A stretch of 64,000 bases of DNA from contig JACEVL010000461.1 in NCBI GenBank assembly GCA_020284085.1, positions 652,001-716,000 on the forward strand. The letters run 5' to 3'. The stretch comes from Aporrectodea caliginosa (taxonomy: Eukaryota > Annelida > Clitellata > Crassiclitellata > Lumbricidae). Below the pieces are notes generated by a model. That model saw only the letters and a list, made by a program, of their open reading frames with translations, was not told the DNA's origin and ran no database searches. The position numbers and the translations under genes were made by a program. Every line of letters begins with the position of its first letter. Positions within the stretch are counted from its first letter, which is position 1. Below are positions 1-12,239 of the stretch, piece after piece.

Positions 1-735
1 TTCGTAAGTGCCATTAAAAGGTGACAGAAGTTGAAGAGGTCATAGTCTAACAGGTAAGTAGTAAAAATCGATTCGTGAGTAGAAGACGCCCAAAGGGCTT
101 ATCTAGTCTTCCCCACTATGATAGGAAAAAACAGATTTGACTTGAGTCAGTTCGAGTTAGGCTACTTAGAATGAGTAGGCCTAATAGACAAGGCAGTAGT
201 AAAATCAACGGGAGTTAAGTAGGTGCTTTTTAGGCCTGTTTGAAAGAGCTGAGTGAGCTTTGATTACCCATGATCGATAGAATACCATAGTTTGAACATT
301 TTCTTGTAAGTTGTCGCTGATGATTGACAATTATTGGTGCATCTATGGTAGGCCTAAATGTAGAAAACAGAAGGAGAGAGGATCAGTCAGCGGCCAAAGC
401 TTACACTTTCCTTTAGGGATTATCCGCAGATGAACACGATCGTAGGATCTACCTACACCCAACAATCTCAAGGACTTGGTGACTTCCTTTCACAGACTAG
501 AATAGGTGTAGAAAAGCTGAGAGCAGCGGCTGCTGGCCTTGGCTGGAGGTTCTGATGAAGGGGGCCCTTTCACTATTATGTGGAAATGAAAACCATTGTT
601 TTGCTGAGTTTATAACACCTTATTGCACGATAAATTAAAAATGTCATCGAACCATGAAAGTCGGTTGTGTTTCGTCAATGTTGAATATCTTGTTTTGACG
701 CAAAGGGGCAAACCGCAAATTCATCTCACTGGGGA
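1..735. other. unassigned leading stretch
   Basis: No coding region, RNA gene or repeat recognised. The base composition is that of intergenic or intronic DNA, with several TAGGCCTA-like motifs that recur across the whole window. Confidence 0.5.
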
Positions 736-1062
736 ATGACCGATTGGCATATTTTTTGCGGTTCCGCGACAACTCGTCTACAGACTTTTCGTCTACGACA
801 CTTCGTCTACAGACACTTCGTCTACCGACATTTCGTTTACAAGTATCCATTACAGCTGTATCCATTACAGCTAATCAACAGAGGCCGCTTTCTTATAGTT
901 TCGGTAAAACGTGCTAGCCTATATTCTCAGGAATCCAGCTTCTAATTACTGAAAAGATTATTTTCATCGATCCAGCTTCTACTGAATGGAAACTTAGTTT
1001 CATCCATGAATCCAGCTTGGTTTCCAGCTTCTAATTACGGGAAAAGTTATTTAGCTTTTTAC
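736..1062 (+). repeat. dispersed repeat with TTCGTCTAC motifs, copy 1
   Basis: This block is matched by an inverted copy at about 21655-22050. Both hold repeats of TTCGTCTAC, then a block reading AATCAACAGAGGCCGC, then degenerate ~40-bp minisatellite units of the type ATCCAGCTTCTA. The short frames here are by-products of the repeat. Termini are unclear. A Helitron-like element carrying a core minisatellite is possible, but no TC start or CTRR end was established. Confidence 0.6.
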
Positions 1063-1198
1063 AGAGTGCCTCAAGTTTGGTCAGATTTGAGTATAGGTAG
1101 CCTAGTATACTAGGAAGTCGAGGCGTACCAATTTGCGGCCCAGTGCACTTAGAGAGCCGAGTTCCTGCTTGCTGGCGAAGTCCCTCCATACTCGGGAC

Positions 1199-2129
1199 CA
1201 GAGATGGGTACGACTAGCTAGAATTGCTAATCGATTAGAATTAGAATTAGCTACTGAAATTTGCTACTCGATTAGAATTAGCAAAGTCTTCTAGCTAATC
1301 GATTAGAATTAGCATTAGCAGCAGCTAATCGATTAGCAATTAGAATTAGATATCAAAAATCGATAGTTCGATACACATATTTGCTTCATGAAATTGTCAA
1401 ATCTTAATCAAAGCACAGCAAGTTCCTGGCCTATTACAAATTTACAATACCTAAGGCTGCAGTCTATTGCAATACCTAGAGCTGTAGCCTATTATAATAC
1501 CTAAAACTGCACAACTGCTATATGTGAGAACAGTCCACAAACCAACGATTTCTTTGTCAGCTTGAACTCACCCTAACGTAACGGACGAAGTTTGACGATG
1601 TACATTAGCTTCAATTAGCGCTGGCAATTTTACTGAATTTTTACACTTTAATACTAATTTAACTGTTCCTTCCGATAGGTATATCACTTTTATCTTAATA
1701 CTTATAAAGAACGTTTTAACAATAATAAATTCTGAATAATTGTTTTCATCAGTTGTCTGCGCAGCTATTGTGATAAGCATGGAGAACTAGGCTCAGAAAT
1801 AAGAACTTGTACTGGTTCCCATGTTTTATAACCATGAACAGATAATTGAAAGTCTGAAATAGCCTTCAGATAAATAGTAATTAAGTATAGGCCTATTCTT
1901 CAAACTCGATATTAATAGACTCACTCTTAATGAACGCGTTCTCAGCTTAAGTTTCAAACAGCTAATCGATCAGCTAATCGATTTTCGATTAGAATTAGCT
2001 GACAATAGCTAATCGATTAGAATTAGAATTAGCATCAGACTACAGCTAATCGATTAGAATTGAAATTAGCTGTTTGTCTAATCAATTGGCTAATTGATTA
2101 GCATCTAATCGATTAGTTACCCATCTCTG
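1199..2129. mobile_element. hAT-type MITE with 8-bp target duplication
   Basis: A 931-bp element begins CAGAGATGGGTA and ends TACCCATCTCTG, a perfect 12-bp terminal inverted repeat. It is flanked by the 8-bp direct repeat CTCGGGAC at 1191-1198 and 2130-2137, the target duplication typical of hAT transposons. The subterminal regions are dense in GCTAATCGATTAGAATTAG repeats in both orientations. There is no transposase frame, so it is non-autonomous. Confidence 0.92.
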
Positions 2130-2137
2130 CTCGGGAC

Positions 2138-2764
2138 CAGTATTGCACGCGGTTATCGGTGGTGGCCCGGATATCATGAAGCCCGAGAGCCCATGCAATA
2201 TCAAAATACGGTGGGCGTTGAGTGATTGCTTAGCCCGTATACAAAGTCTTTGAACATAGGGGGGAAACCAACGTTTTCAGTAAGTCTTGAAGGATACCTC
2301 TAAGAAATAGGCCTACATTGGTTCCAAGTGCCCTAGATTACTGTAACCCGCTTCTTACTTGTCACACATGCTGACGGTGCAGAGAGTTCTGAACTCTCTG
2401 GCAAGAACTACAGTACATCTAAAATACATCGAAAATATGAACCTCTGTGATCCGTGTTTGCGCTGATTTAAGATAGCATCGATTAGTAACAGAGGCCTAG
2501 TTATACACATTTGGCTCAGCATGCTGGGAACAGCGATTGTAGAACTACATGACCAGGGCAACGTGTCATGTAGCGACCCTGGACAAGTTGCTCATTAAAT
2601 GCTCACCCATGATTGTCTGTGAGGAAGGCAACGGGAAACCTCACTCATCTCATCACCGCAGTTGGCATAAAAAAGCCAATGGACAGAGAACTCACCATCA
2701 TCGGCTAAGGAGAACACGAAAGACTATCAAGTTTTGCAGAATAAAAAATATGAACCGCTGTGCT
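2138..2764. other. unassigned stretch
   Basis: No supported gene. Short frames are present, but none has a recognisable domain or codon structure. It ends at the TIR element that begins near 2766. Confidence 0.45.
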
Positions 2765-2765
2765 T

Positions 2766-3927
2766 ATATGGGTATATTTCACAACAGGAGTCAAATTCAG
2801 AAATATAATTAGAGAAAAAGAAGTCATGCAAAATAAAAAAATGTCTTACACAAATATTTTACTAGCAGTCCTGAAGCATGTTTGATATTGAGCAGAGCTT
2901 AAATTTGATAGATTTGGCCTAATTTTTCATTTTAGTTTTGTTACTATGTGAAACACATACAACTTTGATTCCTAATTATTTACAACTCCGTTACGTAATA
3001 AATACACATTATAATATACCGCCACTGTTTATAATTTATGATTAATTAGTAATAAGTGTGCATTAAATTATTACACAGCAACCTAAACTATTTTTACGAC
3101 AAATTTTCTACATGTACCATTAAATAAATTAATTTTAATAGAAAATAATGTAACGAAGTTGTAGTAACGGAGTTGTAAAATATTCATAATTAGGTCTCCA
3201 TGCTTACCGGACGAGTTAAGATACAATAAATAGTTAGTTTATAGTGGCGAGGCTGTCAATTTCAATATTATTTTGAAATTAAAAAAATTATATATATACG
3301 CAAAGTGCAATAATTACAGTCACGGAGTTGTAAATCTTTTTTATACTATTACATTACCGGATAAATTTCCGAAAATTGTCAACAGAAGCAAACTTCCATA
3401 TTGATTTCTTGTTGGTAAAATCAATGCAGACTGGTTCCCTGCTATCGAAGATGCCAATTCAAAAACCGAGAGTTTTCAATTTATTCCTCAGATGGCAGAA
3501 ACCCATTCGTAACGGTGTTGTAACCAATATTTGAAGACAGACGGTTTTATTTATTTTTAATTATTTAGTTTGTTAGTTAGTTAATAAAAACCATATAGAG
3601 CAATGGCTATATATGTAAGTTAATGATCTAAAAATGATAAAACATCAGTTAAGCGTTTCAGCTGTTACCCTAACGTAACGTTGAATTGCCTCACCATTAG
3701 AAAGGTCAATGCAATTTCGGGTTAAAATTGGACTTTATAATTTTTTTTCTCATACTAATCATCTAAATAATATAATAGAAATAATTTTTTATAACTAATA
3801 GCCTACATGCCCTACAATGTATTTAAAAATTAAAAATTATAATTTTATTTTTTGTGTAAGCCGTCCAAAGGAGAAGACGGAAATTTATCTAATTTGCCTC
3901 CTGTTGTGAAATATAGGCTACCCATAT
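2766..3927. mobile_element. 1.16-kb TIR element, copy 1 (non-autonomous)
   Basis: Both ends read TATGGGTATA followed by a TTTCACAAC block in inverted orientation, with TA at each edge, consistent with a TA target duplication. The interior is AT-rich and carries several ACGGAGTTGTAA-type words in both orientations. An inverted copy occupies about 8388-10535. No transposase is encoded. The TA target would fit a Tc1/mariner-type mobiliser, but that is inference. Confidence 0.82.
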
Positions 3928-4169
3928 AATTATATTTGCATTACTGTTCAGCAAAGGATCTGTTTAAATTTGGGGACATAGCTCGAAGACTGAATTCTAT
4001 AGGCTATCTGACCAGCAGCATAACGAATAATCAGTCCTTATTCCCCAGACTTACCTGTATTCAAGGATGTCTTCTGATCGTCTTCCTCTGGTTATGCCTA
4101 AAACTTGATCTGTTCTTCGTGCAGGAGCTTTTCCGGCTGCTTGACCTAAAATGTGGAACTTTCTACCCA

Positions 4170-4248
4170 GACGATGTGGTGCAGCTGTATATTCTGTGCC
4201 TTGTAACCGGATGGTCGCAGATTCGAATCTACCTCAAGCCACTGCGCA
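4170..4248 (+). repeat. old fragment of SINE-A (tRNA-derived head)
   Basis: The stretch aligns by eye with the tRNA-like head of the SINE at 31272-31468, including the B-box region (GATTCGAATCTACCTCAAGCC against GGTTCGAATCCACCTCAAGCC, compared over short words). It is diverged and truncated. It forms the end of a 113-codon frame starting at 3936, which is therefore not credible as a gene. Confidence 0.65.
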
Positions 4249-4272
4249 GAACAGCCTTATGTACGAAAAATT

Positions 4273-4424
4273 ATTGACTGATTCCAGATCTTCCTTCGTC
4301 AGACTGCTCATGGATCGGTAACGCGATGTCTTCACAACTGGGTGAAGACGTCGTTACCTATCCTGATTCTGATTTACAATCTCCACATGAGCAGTCTGAC
4401 GAAGAAGATCTGGAATCAGTCAAT
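4273..4424. other. long imperfect hairpin
   Basis: The outer arms of about 40 and 39 bases (4273-4312 and 4386-4424) are reverse complements with a single one-base bulge. Between them, GGTAACG...ATGTCTTCAC pairs with GTGAAGAC...CGTTACC, so the stretch can fold as one nested hairpin. An ATG at 4326 opens an acidic 55-codon frame ending at 4493, rich in S, D and E with no recognised domain. The structure could be a tiny foldback element or a structured RNA. Confidence 0.7.
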
Positions 4425-4639
4425 CATTTTTCGTTCATCCTTTCAAGACAGGATGACATAGACCCATCATGTTTACAATCGTGTATAGCCTAGATGCTCT
4501 ACAATAGCTCTATGTGTTTTTCCTATTTTATGCAAGCCCATGAGTCTTACCAAATGAAATTACCAGCATTTCCAAGGGTATTGAGCGGAATCCATATATA
4601 GGCTGCATATACACGGGATACAAGGCCCTATATTGGTTG

Positions 4640-4712
4640 CAATTTGGTGATATAAACCTGCGACGAAGCTAACCTAATAAAAACAAACAATTTCGCGTTT
4701 TGAAAATAAAAT
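4640..4712. repeat. short dispersed repeat (second copy at about 6635-6690)
   Basis: The words AAACCTGCGA, GAGCTAAC or GAAGCTAACC, and TTTCGCGTTT occur in the same order here and at about 6635-6690. This points to a small dispersed repeat. Family unknown. Confidence 0.45.
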
Positions 4713-4719
4713 ATATTTC

Positions 4720-4980
4720 AACAGAGTTGTTTGAATATACAGGCAATCGCTAGATTAAAACCGTTAAAAGAGATATAGAAACTATTTAATAGGCTACAAA
4801 TTATGCAGTGCTAACATTCCTTAGAGTGTTTAATTCTTCTGTGAAACGGGAGATTGCTAAAGCTCTGGTGAGTTTTTTATAGTCAGCAAGTAATCGCTAG
4901 GTTAAGACTATATAGTAAAGAGATACAGAAACGATTTAATACAAATTATGCACAGCGATCGGATGGCATCCTTCAGAGTG
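4720..4980 (-). pseudogene. partial 3' copy of the NHL-like exon plus flanking repeat unit
   Basis: About 4800-4875 repeats the last codons of the adjacent propeller gene (reading toward ...SRFTEEL on the minus strand), and both sides carry degenerate units of the 3'-flanking repeat found in eleven copies at 13003-13905. It looks like a tandem duplication of the gene's 3' end that kept only the terminal few dozen codons. Confidence 0.65.
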
Positions 4981-4982
4981 GT

Positions 4983-5876
4983 TTATTCTTCTGTGAAACG
5001 GGAGATACTTAAAGCTCTGGTGCGGTCATCACTCGCAATTTCATAGAGACGAACTATCTCATTCCTCTCTCTGTTGTAGTGCATTCCAAAGGGAAGGTGG
5101 ATATGACCATCTTTCTGCTGCGGATCAGTTGAAAGCAAGAGATTAAATTCAGAATCTAGAAGCTCGGATTGGTTTTCCATACCAATAATCGCAATTCTAC
5201 CACAACCATCTGCAAGAATAAATATACCACTGTCCCCAAGAATTGATGACTCGTATTGGCGTACAATTCTCCCGGTCGCATCGACCTCCTTTAATTCGGT
5301 TGCATATTCGTTTCCGTGGCGAAAAGTAGCCAATACAAGGTTCCCATTTGATTTCTGAATAACACCAAAAGCACCTACGAAACCAAGAATAGCCTTTGAC
5401 AACATTACTTCATGCTGCAAGAGACCATTCGCATCATATATGCTTACTACAGTAGGATTCGGAATGTCCTGGTGGGAAAGGATTATAAGATCACCATTGA
5501 GGGATACGAATAAACGCATGTCAGAAAATGACAGACTCAGATTAGTAATCCATGGTGATATGCTAAACTGATGTTCATTATCTCTTGTGATGCGTAAGAC
5601 TGAACGGCAATGCGATTCCACATTAAGTACATACAAACAGTTGGCCACGCTGCAGGGTGCCATATCAACCGGAAGTATGCCTGATAGCGGGATGACTTCT
5701 TTCACCTCCGCCATATTGTTGCGGTCGTGAATGTTAATAAAAGGGTCTTGGTTTTCTGGTCTGCACAGCATGAACACTTCATCTTGTATTGTAGCCACTC
5801 TGAATACAAATGACTGGATCGGACACTGAAGCAAACTTTCCCAACGCATCGTCTTCTCAGCTAAAACAATTGACAA
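4983..5876 (-). CDS. NHL-like beta-propeller protein, probable terminal exon (copy 1)
   Basis: An open frame of 297 codons on the minus strand. The protein consists of repeated blades of the type 'NCLYVLN...SVLRIT', 'GDLIILS...VVSIYDANGLL' and 'GNLVLATF...LKEVDATGRIV', the spacing of NHL or six-bladed propeller repeats. There is no RING, B-box, signal peptide or membrane segment. It is 76-80 per cent identical by eye to the frame at 13922-14785. The homologous part starts at MRWESLLQCPIQSF; just upstream both copies have a T-rich tract ending in TTTTAG followed by CTGA, which resembles a 3' splice site. This is therefore probably the last exon of a spliced gene whose upstream exons I could not find. 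Binding partner and function are unknown; NHL propellers usually bind protein or RNA. Confidence 0.75.
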   Translation of the reverse strand: MSIVLAEKTMRWESLLQCPIQSFVFRVATIQDEVFMLCRPENQDPFINIHDRNNMAEVKEVIPLSGILPVDMAPCSVANCLYVLNVESHCRSVLRITRDNEHQFSISPWITNLSLSFSDMRLFVSLNGDLIILSHQDIPNPTVVSIYDANGLLQHEVMLSKAILGFVGAFGVIQKSNGNLVLATFRHGNEYATELKEVDATGRIVRQYESSILGDSGIFILADGCGRIAIIGMENQSELLDSEFNLLLSTDPQQKDGHIHLPFGMHYNRERNEIVRLYEIASDDRTRALSISRFTEE

Positions 5877-5939
5877 TTATTTCAATGATGACAAACTTAA
5901 AAAATGCATTCGAATGATTATGACGATGATGATGACAGT

Positions 5940-5940
5940 G

Positions 5941-6020
<80 letters not shown>
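5940..6020. repeat. (ATT)n microsatellite
   Basis: About 27 uninterrupted ATT units, just upstream of the propeller exon. It may be the tail of a vanished SINE or LINE copy, as other (ATT)n tracts here are. Confidence 0.95.
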
Positions 6021-6021
<1 letters not shown>

Positions 6022-6220
6022 AGACAAATTTATTTCTTCATAAAACCAACAAACTTATTACAGACTGATTAAAAATGACTGTTTCAATAATTTTATAAGC
6101 CGTTATTCAGTCCTGGGCTACTGTTGCTGCAGTCCGCGGTGGCTAAAACAGACAGTGAGTTTCCAATCTGTAGGGCGACCGATAGGCGTTGCAGCAGATG
6201 GCCAAGAGACGTCTCCGGTC

Positions 6221-6934
<714 letters not shown>

Positions 6935-7008
6935 GGGCCTTACGGGAATCGAACCTGGTATGTGAAAACTTCAGGCAGGAGTGTAATCCATTATGCTATC
7001 CCCCTCCC
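6935..7008 (-). pseudogene. tRNA-like sequence or SINE head
   Basis: The minus strand contains a good pol III B-box (GGTTCGATTCC), an A-box-like TAGCATAATGG, and ends GGGGG / CCCCC that could pair as an acceptor stem. The D and T stems do not pair convincingly, so this is more likely a tRNA pseudogene or degenerate SINE head than a working tRNA. Confidence 0.45.
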
Positions 7009-7079
7009 TTTTATAAGGATAACTTTGTTTTGTATTGTCAGGTCAGGAGCTGCTTATGATCTGACAGTATACAGTTCAA

Positions 7080-7460
7080 CCATGCAATAGGACCGCTGGC
7101 AAGGTAGGGCGTTAGAGGGAGCAGAAGCTCATCAGTAGGTTCCATGGAACCCTTAGGCCTATTCCCGAGTAAAGGGCCGACCAAGACGAAGTTGGCGTCA
7201 TGGAACAACGAGACTGGAAACAGCGAAATCAAATAATGTTAAAGAGCGATAAGGTCTTCAACAAGGAACTCTGTTCTGAAATACATATATATATAGCGCA
7301 CGAAGGTAGATTGAGCATAACCGGACAGGACGTCACGAATCAAATGGATCTTAACCATAATGACCTTTCAATGGAGAACCAATCCAACAGAACCACTGGC
7401 AAGATAGAGGCGTAAAAATGAGCAGAAACTCATGTTTTAGGTTCCATGGAACCCTTAAAT
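7080..7460. repeat. pair of ~75-bp direct repeats
   Basis: The block running from CTGGCAAGRTAG through GCAGAA-CTCAT to GGTTCCATGGAACCC occurs at about 7090-7160 and again at about 7395-7457. GGTTCCATGGAACC is itself a perfect palindrome. No coding potential is seen between the copies. Confidence 0.6.
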
Positions 7461-7850
7461 AAGACTCATGTCAATCTTTAACTCTAACTGCATATAGACC
7501 TATAGCTAGATGTGTGGCTAGGCTTTGATATCCGTCAATTAAAACGAACTGCAGCGTTTAGAAATATCATAATTACATTTAAACGACCAAGTAGGATTAG
7601 CCTACCTGAGCTCGGTAGAGTTCCTAGGGGTATCAGCAATCTTCTTTCACCTAAAGAATGTCATTCGGATATCTATCGGTTTGACTATTAATTCATACAT
7701 GGTACGAAACCCTAGTTTCAAATCTGATTTCCGCTTAAACGCTAAACTGATGAATTTGCAAACAATCGCGTGTAACTTATGACGTCATTAGTTGTTTTGT
7801 TTTGGTAGGAATCATAGACATGCAATAATTAATTCATTCCATTCATTTTA
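7461..7850. other. unassigned stretch
   Basis: No gene or repeat recognised. The following CATTCCATTCATT tract borders the SINE tail. Confidence 0.4.
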
Positions 7851-7855
7851 ATTTC

Positions 7856-8065
7856 AGATATTTATATAGCGCCCCTTCAAGATTTCTACTCAGAGGCGCT
7901 CCCGACTACAGCGCGGACACTGAATCGGAGTTTCACGCCGAAGCGCATGAGCAATTGCGAGTGAAGGACTTGCCCAGGGTCCCTACGCGGCGGTTTGAGG
8001 TGGATTCGAACCCGCAACCCTCCGGCTGCAAGGCACCAAACATACCCCTACACCACCGCATCCCA
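7856..8065 (-). repeat. SINE-A, CORE-like SINE with L2-type tail (minus copy)
   Basis: Read on the minus strand: a tRNA-derived head (GCGGTGGTGTAGGGGTATG A-box region, GGGTTCGAATCC B-box), then GACCCTGGGCAAGTC, which matches the core word of vertebrate CORE-SINEs such as MIR. The 3' tail contains GGGAGCGCCTCTGAGTA and GGGGCGCTATATAAATA. That tail resembles the 3' end of the LINE at 42065-43755, the expected SINE-LINE partnership. Confidence 0.85.
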
Positions 8066-8097
8066 TGGCCAACATTGGCCAACAATGGCCAACATCT

Positions 8098-8380
8098 ATG
8101 ACATGAAGGGCTCGGTCCTTGCTCCCTTCTGTTCATCTTATAGCCTATACCTCGGATCTGGCGGGGGTCCTTGGTACACTGGGTGTCCTATCCCACCAAT
8201 ATGCTGATGACACGCAGGCTTACCTCAATGGACCTGCAGACACAGCTGCTGTTATGGTTGATCGTATTCTAGAGGCTTCATCTGCTCTTGACCTATGGTT
8301 GTTCTCAAATCGCCTCCTTCTTAACCAAGATAAGACACATTACCTCTGGGTCGGTATACGGTCGTGCCTCCTATCTGCAG
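8098..8380 (+). pseudogene. L2/CR1-type LINE reverse-transcriptase fragment
   Basis: The translation reads ...GVLSHQYADDTQAYLNGPA... then a SNRLLLNQDKTHYLWVG block, the YADD palm motif and thumb approach of L2/CR1-type LINEs, closely like the elements at 25.9-30.1 kb and 42.1-43.8 kb. A frameshift lies near 8130. It is cut at its 3' side by the TIR element starting near 8388 and abuts SINE-A on its 5' side. Confidence 0.8.
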
Positions 8381-9271
8381 TGGCGCTATATGGGTATTTT
8401 TCACAACCGGCATCAAATTAGATAAATTTCCGTCTTCTCCTTCGTACGGCTTACACAATGAGTAAAATTATCATTTATAATTTTTAAATACATTGTAGGG
8501 CATGATTTAGTTATAATAAATTATTTCTGTTATATTATTTAGATGATTAGTATGAGAAAAAAATATTATAAAGTCCAATTATAACCCGAAATTGCATTGT
8601 CTTTTCTAATGTCAATTCAACGTTACGTAAGGGTAACAGCTGAAGCGCTGAACTGATGTTTTATAATTTTTAGATCATTAACTTACATATATCCATTGCT
8701 CCATATGGTTTTTATTAACTTAATAACGAACTAAATAATCAAAAAATAAATAAAACCCTCTGTCTTCAAATATTGGTTACAACACCGTTACGAATGGGTT
8801 TCTGCCATCTGTGGAATAAATTGAAAACTCTCGGTTTTGAATTGACATCTTCGATAGCAGGGAACCAGTCTGCATTGATTTTACCAACAAGAAATTAATT
8901 TGGATGTTTGCTTCTGTTGATAATTTTCGGAGATTTATCCGGTAATGTAATAGTATGAAAAAGATTTACAACTCCGTGACGGTAATTATTGCACTTTGCG
9001 TATATATTTAATTTTTTTAATTTCAAAAATAATATTGAAACTTACAGCCTGGCCACTCTAAACTAACTATTTTTTGTATCTTAACTCGTCCAGTAAGCAT
9101 GGAGACCTAATTATGAATATTTTACAACTCCGTTACTACAACTCCGTTACATTATTTTCTATTAAAATTAATTTATTTAATGGTACATGTAGATAATTTG
9201 TCGTCAAAATAATTTATTTTGCTCTGTAATAATTTAATGCACACATAATAATAATTAATCACTAATTATAA

Positions 9272-10258
9272 GACGGTAAGCGCAGTGAGAGTAGATGGGG
9301 AGCTAACGGAATGGTTTCGTGTGCATGTTGGAGTAAGACAAGGCTGCGGTCTATCCCCATACCTATTCAACCTGATATTGGAGGCAATGATGGACATAGC
9401 GCTGGCAGATACAGAAATAGGGGTGAGAATAAATGGAACAATAGTCAACAACCTAAGATTTGCAGACGACATAGATCTGATGGCGGAAAGCGGAAGCCAA
9501 CTGCAGGAACTAACGACCAGGGTACACGAAAGTAGCAAAAGATTCGGGCTTAAGATCAATGGAGAGAAGACCAAAACAATGACAATTGGTAAGGAAAAAG
9601 AAAAGATAAACATCACCCTGGAAGGAGAGGAGCTGGAACAGGTAACGGAATTTGTGTACCTGGGGGCGTAATTACGGAGGACGCAGAGTCGACAAGGGAC
9701 ATAAGGAAAAGAATTGGGCTGGCGTCAGCAATGTTTGGAAAGCTGAGGAAACTATGGAGATCAGGCAACATCTCAACAAGAACAAAAACCAAACTATACG
9801 AAACACTGGTGATACCGGTCCTCACGTATGGAGCAGAATCTTGGTGCATGAAAAAGGAGGACGAGAGAAGACTCCTGGTGGCGGAGATGGGATGGCTACG
9901 AGGACTACTGAATAGATCACGAAGAGAAAAGATACGGAATGAGGTGACACGAGAAGAACTGGGACAGAAGGAAACGATAGTGGAAAGAATAAAGAAACGA
10001 AGACTAACATGGTATGGACATGTGATCAGGATGGAGAACGGAAGAATGCCGGCAAAGGCGCTGCACGGAGAGGTGGAGGGAACAAGGAGCAGAGGACGTC
10101 AGAAGAAGAGATGGATAGATAACGTACTGGAGGACATAGAAGACAGAGGATGGGACTTAAGAAGGGCAATAGAACTCGCAAGAGACCGACCGAAATGGAG
10201 AAGTTTTGTTAGAGCCTCATCGTCAGCGAATACTTGACGGAGGAGAAAGAAAGAAAAG
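9272..10258 (+). mobile_element. 5'-truncated LINE inserted into the TIR element
   Basis: The 11-bp direct repeat ACTAATTATAA flanks the segment (9261-9271 and 10259-10269), a target duplication of LINE type. Only the 3' portion of the element is present. It has no poly(A) and ends shortly after the stop codon. Confidence 0.88.
9285..10240 (+). pseudogene. LINE reverse transcriptase C-terminal half, frameshifted
   Basis: The first frame (9285-9671) has the motifs VGVRQGCGLSPYLFNLILEA and LRFADDIDL, which are RT palm motifs with FADD. The frame shifts near 9665, and the second frame runs to a stop at 10238-10240. It contains VIPVLTYGAESWCMKK, TWYGHVIRMENGRMP and SRGRQKKRWIDNV, the C-terminal pattern of RTE-related and similar LINEs. 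One frameshift and 5' truncation make it non-functional. The clade is uncertain. Confidence 0.82.
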
Positions 10259-10536
10259 ACTAATTATAAACCAGCGGCGGTATATTTTATTGGGTATTTA
10301 TTAAGTAACGGAGTTGTAAATATTTAGGAATCAAAGTTGTATGTATTTCACATAGTAAAAAAACTAAAATAAAAAATTAGGCCAAATCTGGCAAATTTAA
10401 GCACTGCTCAATATTAAGTATGCTTCAGCACAGCTAGTAAAATATTTGTGTGAGAAAGTTTTTTTATTTTGCATGACTTTCTTTTTCTCTAATTCTATTT
10501 CTGAATTTGACGCCGGTTGTGAAATATACCCATATA

Positions 10537-11483
10537 GATATTCGATTACGATTACGATTACGAAAGCTGTTGAAACTGTCACCGAGTTAAACATTGCAAG
10601 TGTCACAATGCCTTCGTTAATTCATTCCTTCACTCATTCTTTAACCACGTTCTGGCTCATTAGCTCACTCATTCACTAGCTCACTTACGATAATTAATTA
10701 ATTCATTCATTCATACATTCATTCAAAGAACCAGTTAGCCTGTTACATGAGCTAACAAAATGATGATTTAATTATTTAAGGATTTTATTCGTTCATTCAT
10801 TTAATCAAGGTGGAAGTGAATGCTTCATTTAGGAATTCTAGTTCAATATTTCATAAAATTCAATGCATCTATTCGTTCAACCTTACTCTGTTTGGCGTTC
10901 AATCTAACTCTGTGTCATTCATTCATGGAGCCAACCAGACGGACCAGCCAGCTAGGCCGCCAGTTTTATCGAAAAACTAATGAACTCCGTGTTTATATCT
11001 GTGTAAATATCATTCACTTGCGTATGAAATTCGGATTTAATGGCATTGCGAGTCTAATAAGTGTGCTATATAGATACACAGATATTCAAGCTAGCGTAAT
11101 TGCACAATGAATATAAATAATTTTCTGAAATAATTCAGATTTGACATTCTCAAAAAATAAAGAAATTTAGGCCTATGCGCGAAAATGGTTCGCTTTAGTT
11201 AAGAATCACTGTGACCTGATGGGCCTTTATAGTTATCCTTAGGCCTAAAGTAACCTCGATCTTTCAAGAGCTTCGAATGGGAGTTAAGTCGCTGGAACCA
11301 GTAAGATCTATTTTTGTAAAAAAAATTTTACTTATCGACGTAGGCCTATTTGATTGCAAAATGTTATAAAAGAAACCGCAATTCTTTTCTTGACATAATA
11401 TGCTAAAAATCAGTAGTGACACAATTTAATAGTTTAGATAGGCCTATGTCATTGTAATCGGCTATATTTTGTATTATTAAGTG
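10537..11483. other. unassigned stretch with short simple repeats
   Basis: Contains a few GATTAC units at about 10545-10565 and scattered ATTCATTC words, but no gene. A 96-codon frame at 10820-11110 has no recognisable domain and is treated as chance. Confidence 0.4.
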
Positions 11484-11491
11484 AATTAGAC

Positions 11492-11944
11492 TAGGGCTGT
11501 TAACGATTAAATTTTTATAAATAGTTAACTTTTTAAGAACTAACGATTAATTAAGTGAACTTGTGATTAAACGTAACCCCTTCCTCCAAATAAAAAGTTA
11601 TGACAAATACAAAATTAACATTATTCACTGTCTATCTTTTAATAGTATTATTAATAGTTAATTAGTTATTGCTAGTTAGTGGTTACTATTCATTTAGTAG
11701 CCTTGCTATTTGTTCATATTATTAGTAGTCTTCTTTACGTTTTTCAGTTCAAATATCTTCCTTCAACCAATTACGTTAACAAAACCAGCATGTTAAAACT
11801 GCTACAGTAGGTTCAAGTGAGCAACGTGTTTTATTAATAATAGGCTATAACAATCGGTCTTTGATTAATCGTTAAAAATAAATTTAATCGTTAAAACTAA
11901 TTGACCATTAATCGATTAATTAATCGTTAACGTCCGCAACCCTA
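11492..11944. mobile_element. hAT-type MITE with 8-bp target duplication
   Basis: A 453-bp element. Left end TAGGGCTGTTAACGATTAA; the right end read inverted is TAGGGTTGCGGACGTTAACG, which matches with a small gap. The flanking 8-bp repeats AATTAGAC sit at 11484-11491 and 11945-11952. Subterminal TTAACGATTAA and AATCGTTAA words repeat in both orientations. It has no transposase. Confidence 0.9.
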
Positions 11945-12239
11945 AATTAGACATTAGAAAGAATAACTTTAGTCAGAATGTGTTGATGTCTTGTAGGCGA
12001 TATTTTTTTCGGAGTGCAAGCATTAACTTCTTCCCTCTTTTAAAAATAAAATCAACACTGGACGCCGATCTCGGGCGATAATTATGCAGCTGACACTGAA
12101 AGATGTGAAACTGAGAAATTATATCACCATCCTATTAGACCCATTGGTTTTCGGTTCAAAGATTAAACAAATTGAAGGAACGGCGACAAACAGACTAATG
12201 AGATGCTATGTAGGCCTACTACAGCCTCGTGATACGGTT

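Larger units (their letters stand above)
8388..10535. mobile_element. TIR element, copy 2 (inverted relative to copy 1), carrying a LINE
   Basis: The reverse complement of 2766-3927, with the same TATATGGGT ends and internal ACGGAGTTGTAA words. It is interrupted at 9261-9271 by a LINE insertion. Without the LINE and one target duplication it would be about 1150 bp, close to the 1162 bp of copy 1. Copy 1 shows the uninterrupted site. Confidence 0.85.

Noticed and set aside
3936..4277. 113-codon frame
   Set aside because: Its second half is a decayed SINE-A head, and the first half has no recognisable domain.
6935..7008. Functional tRNA gene on the minus strand
   Set aside because: The B-box and possible acceptor stem are present, but the D and T stems do not pair, so it was recorded only as a tRNA-like pseudogene.
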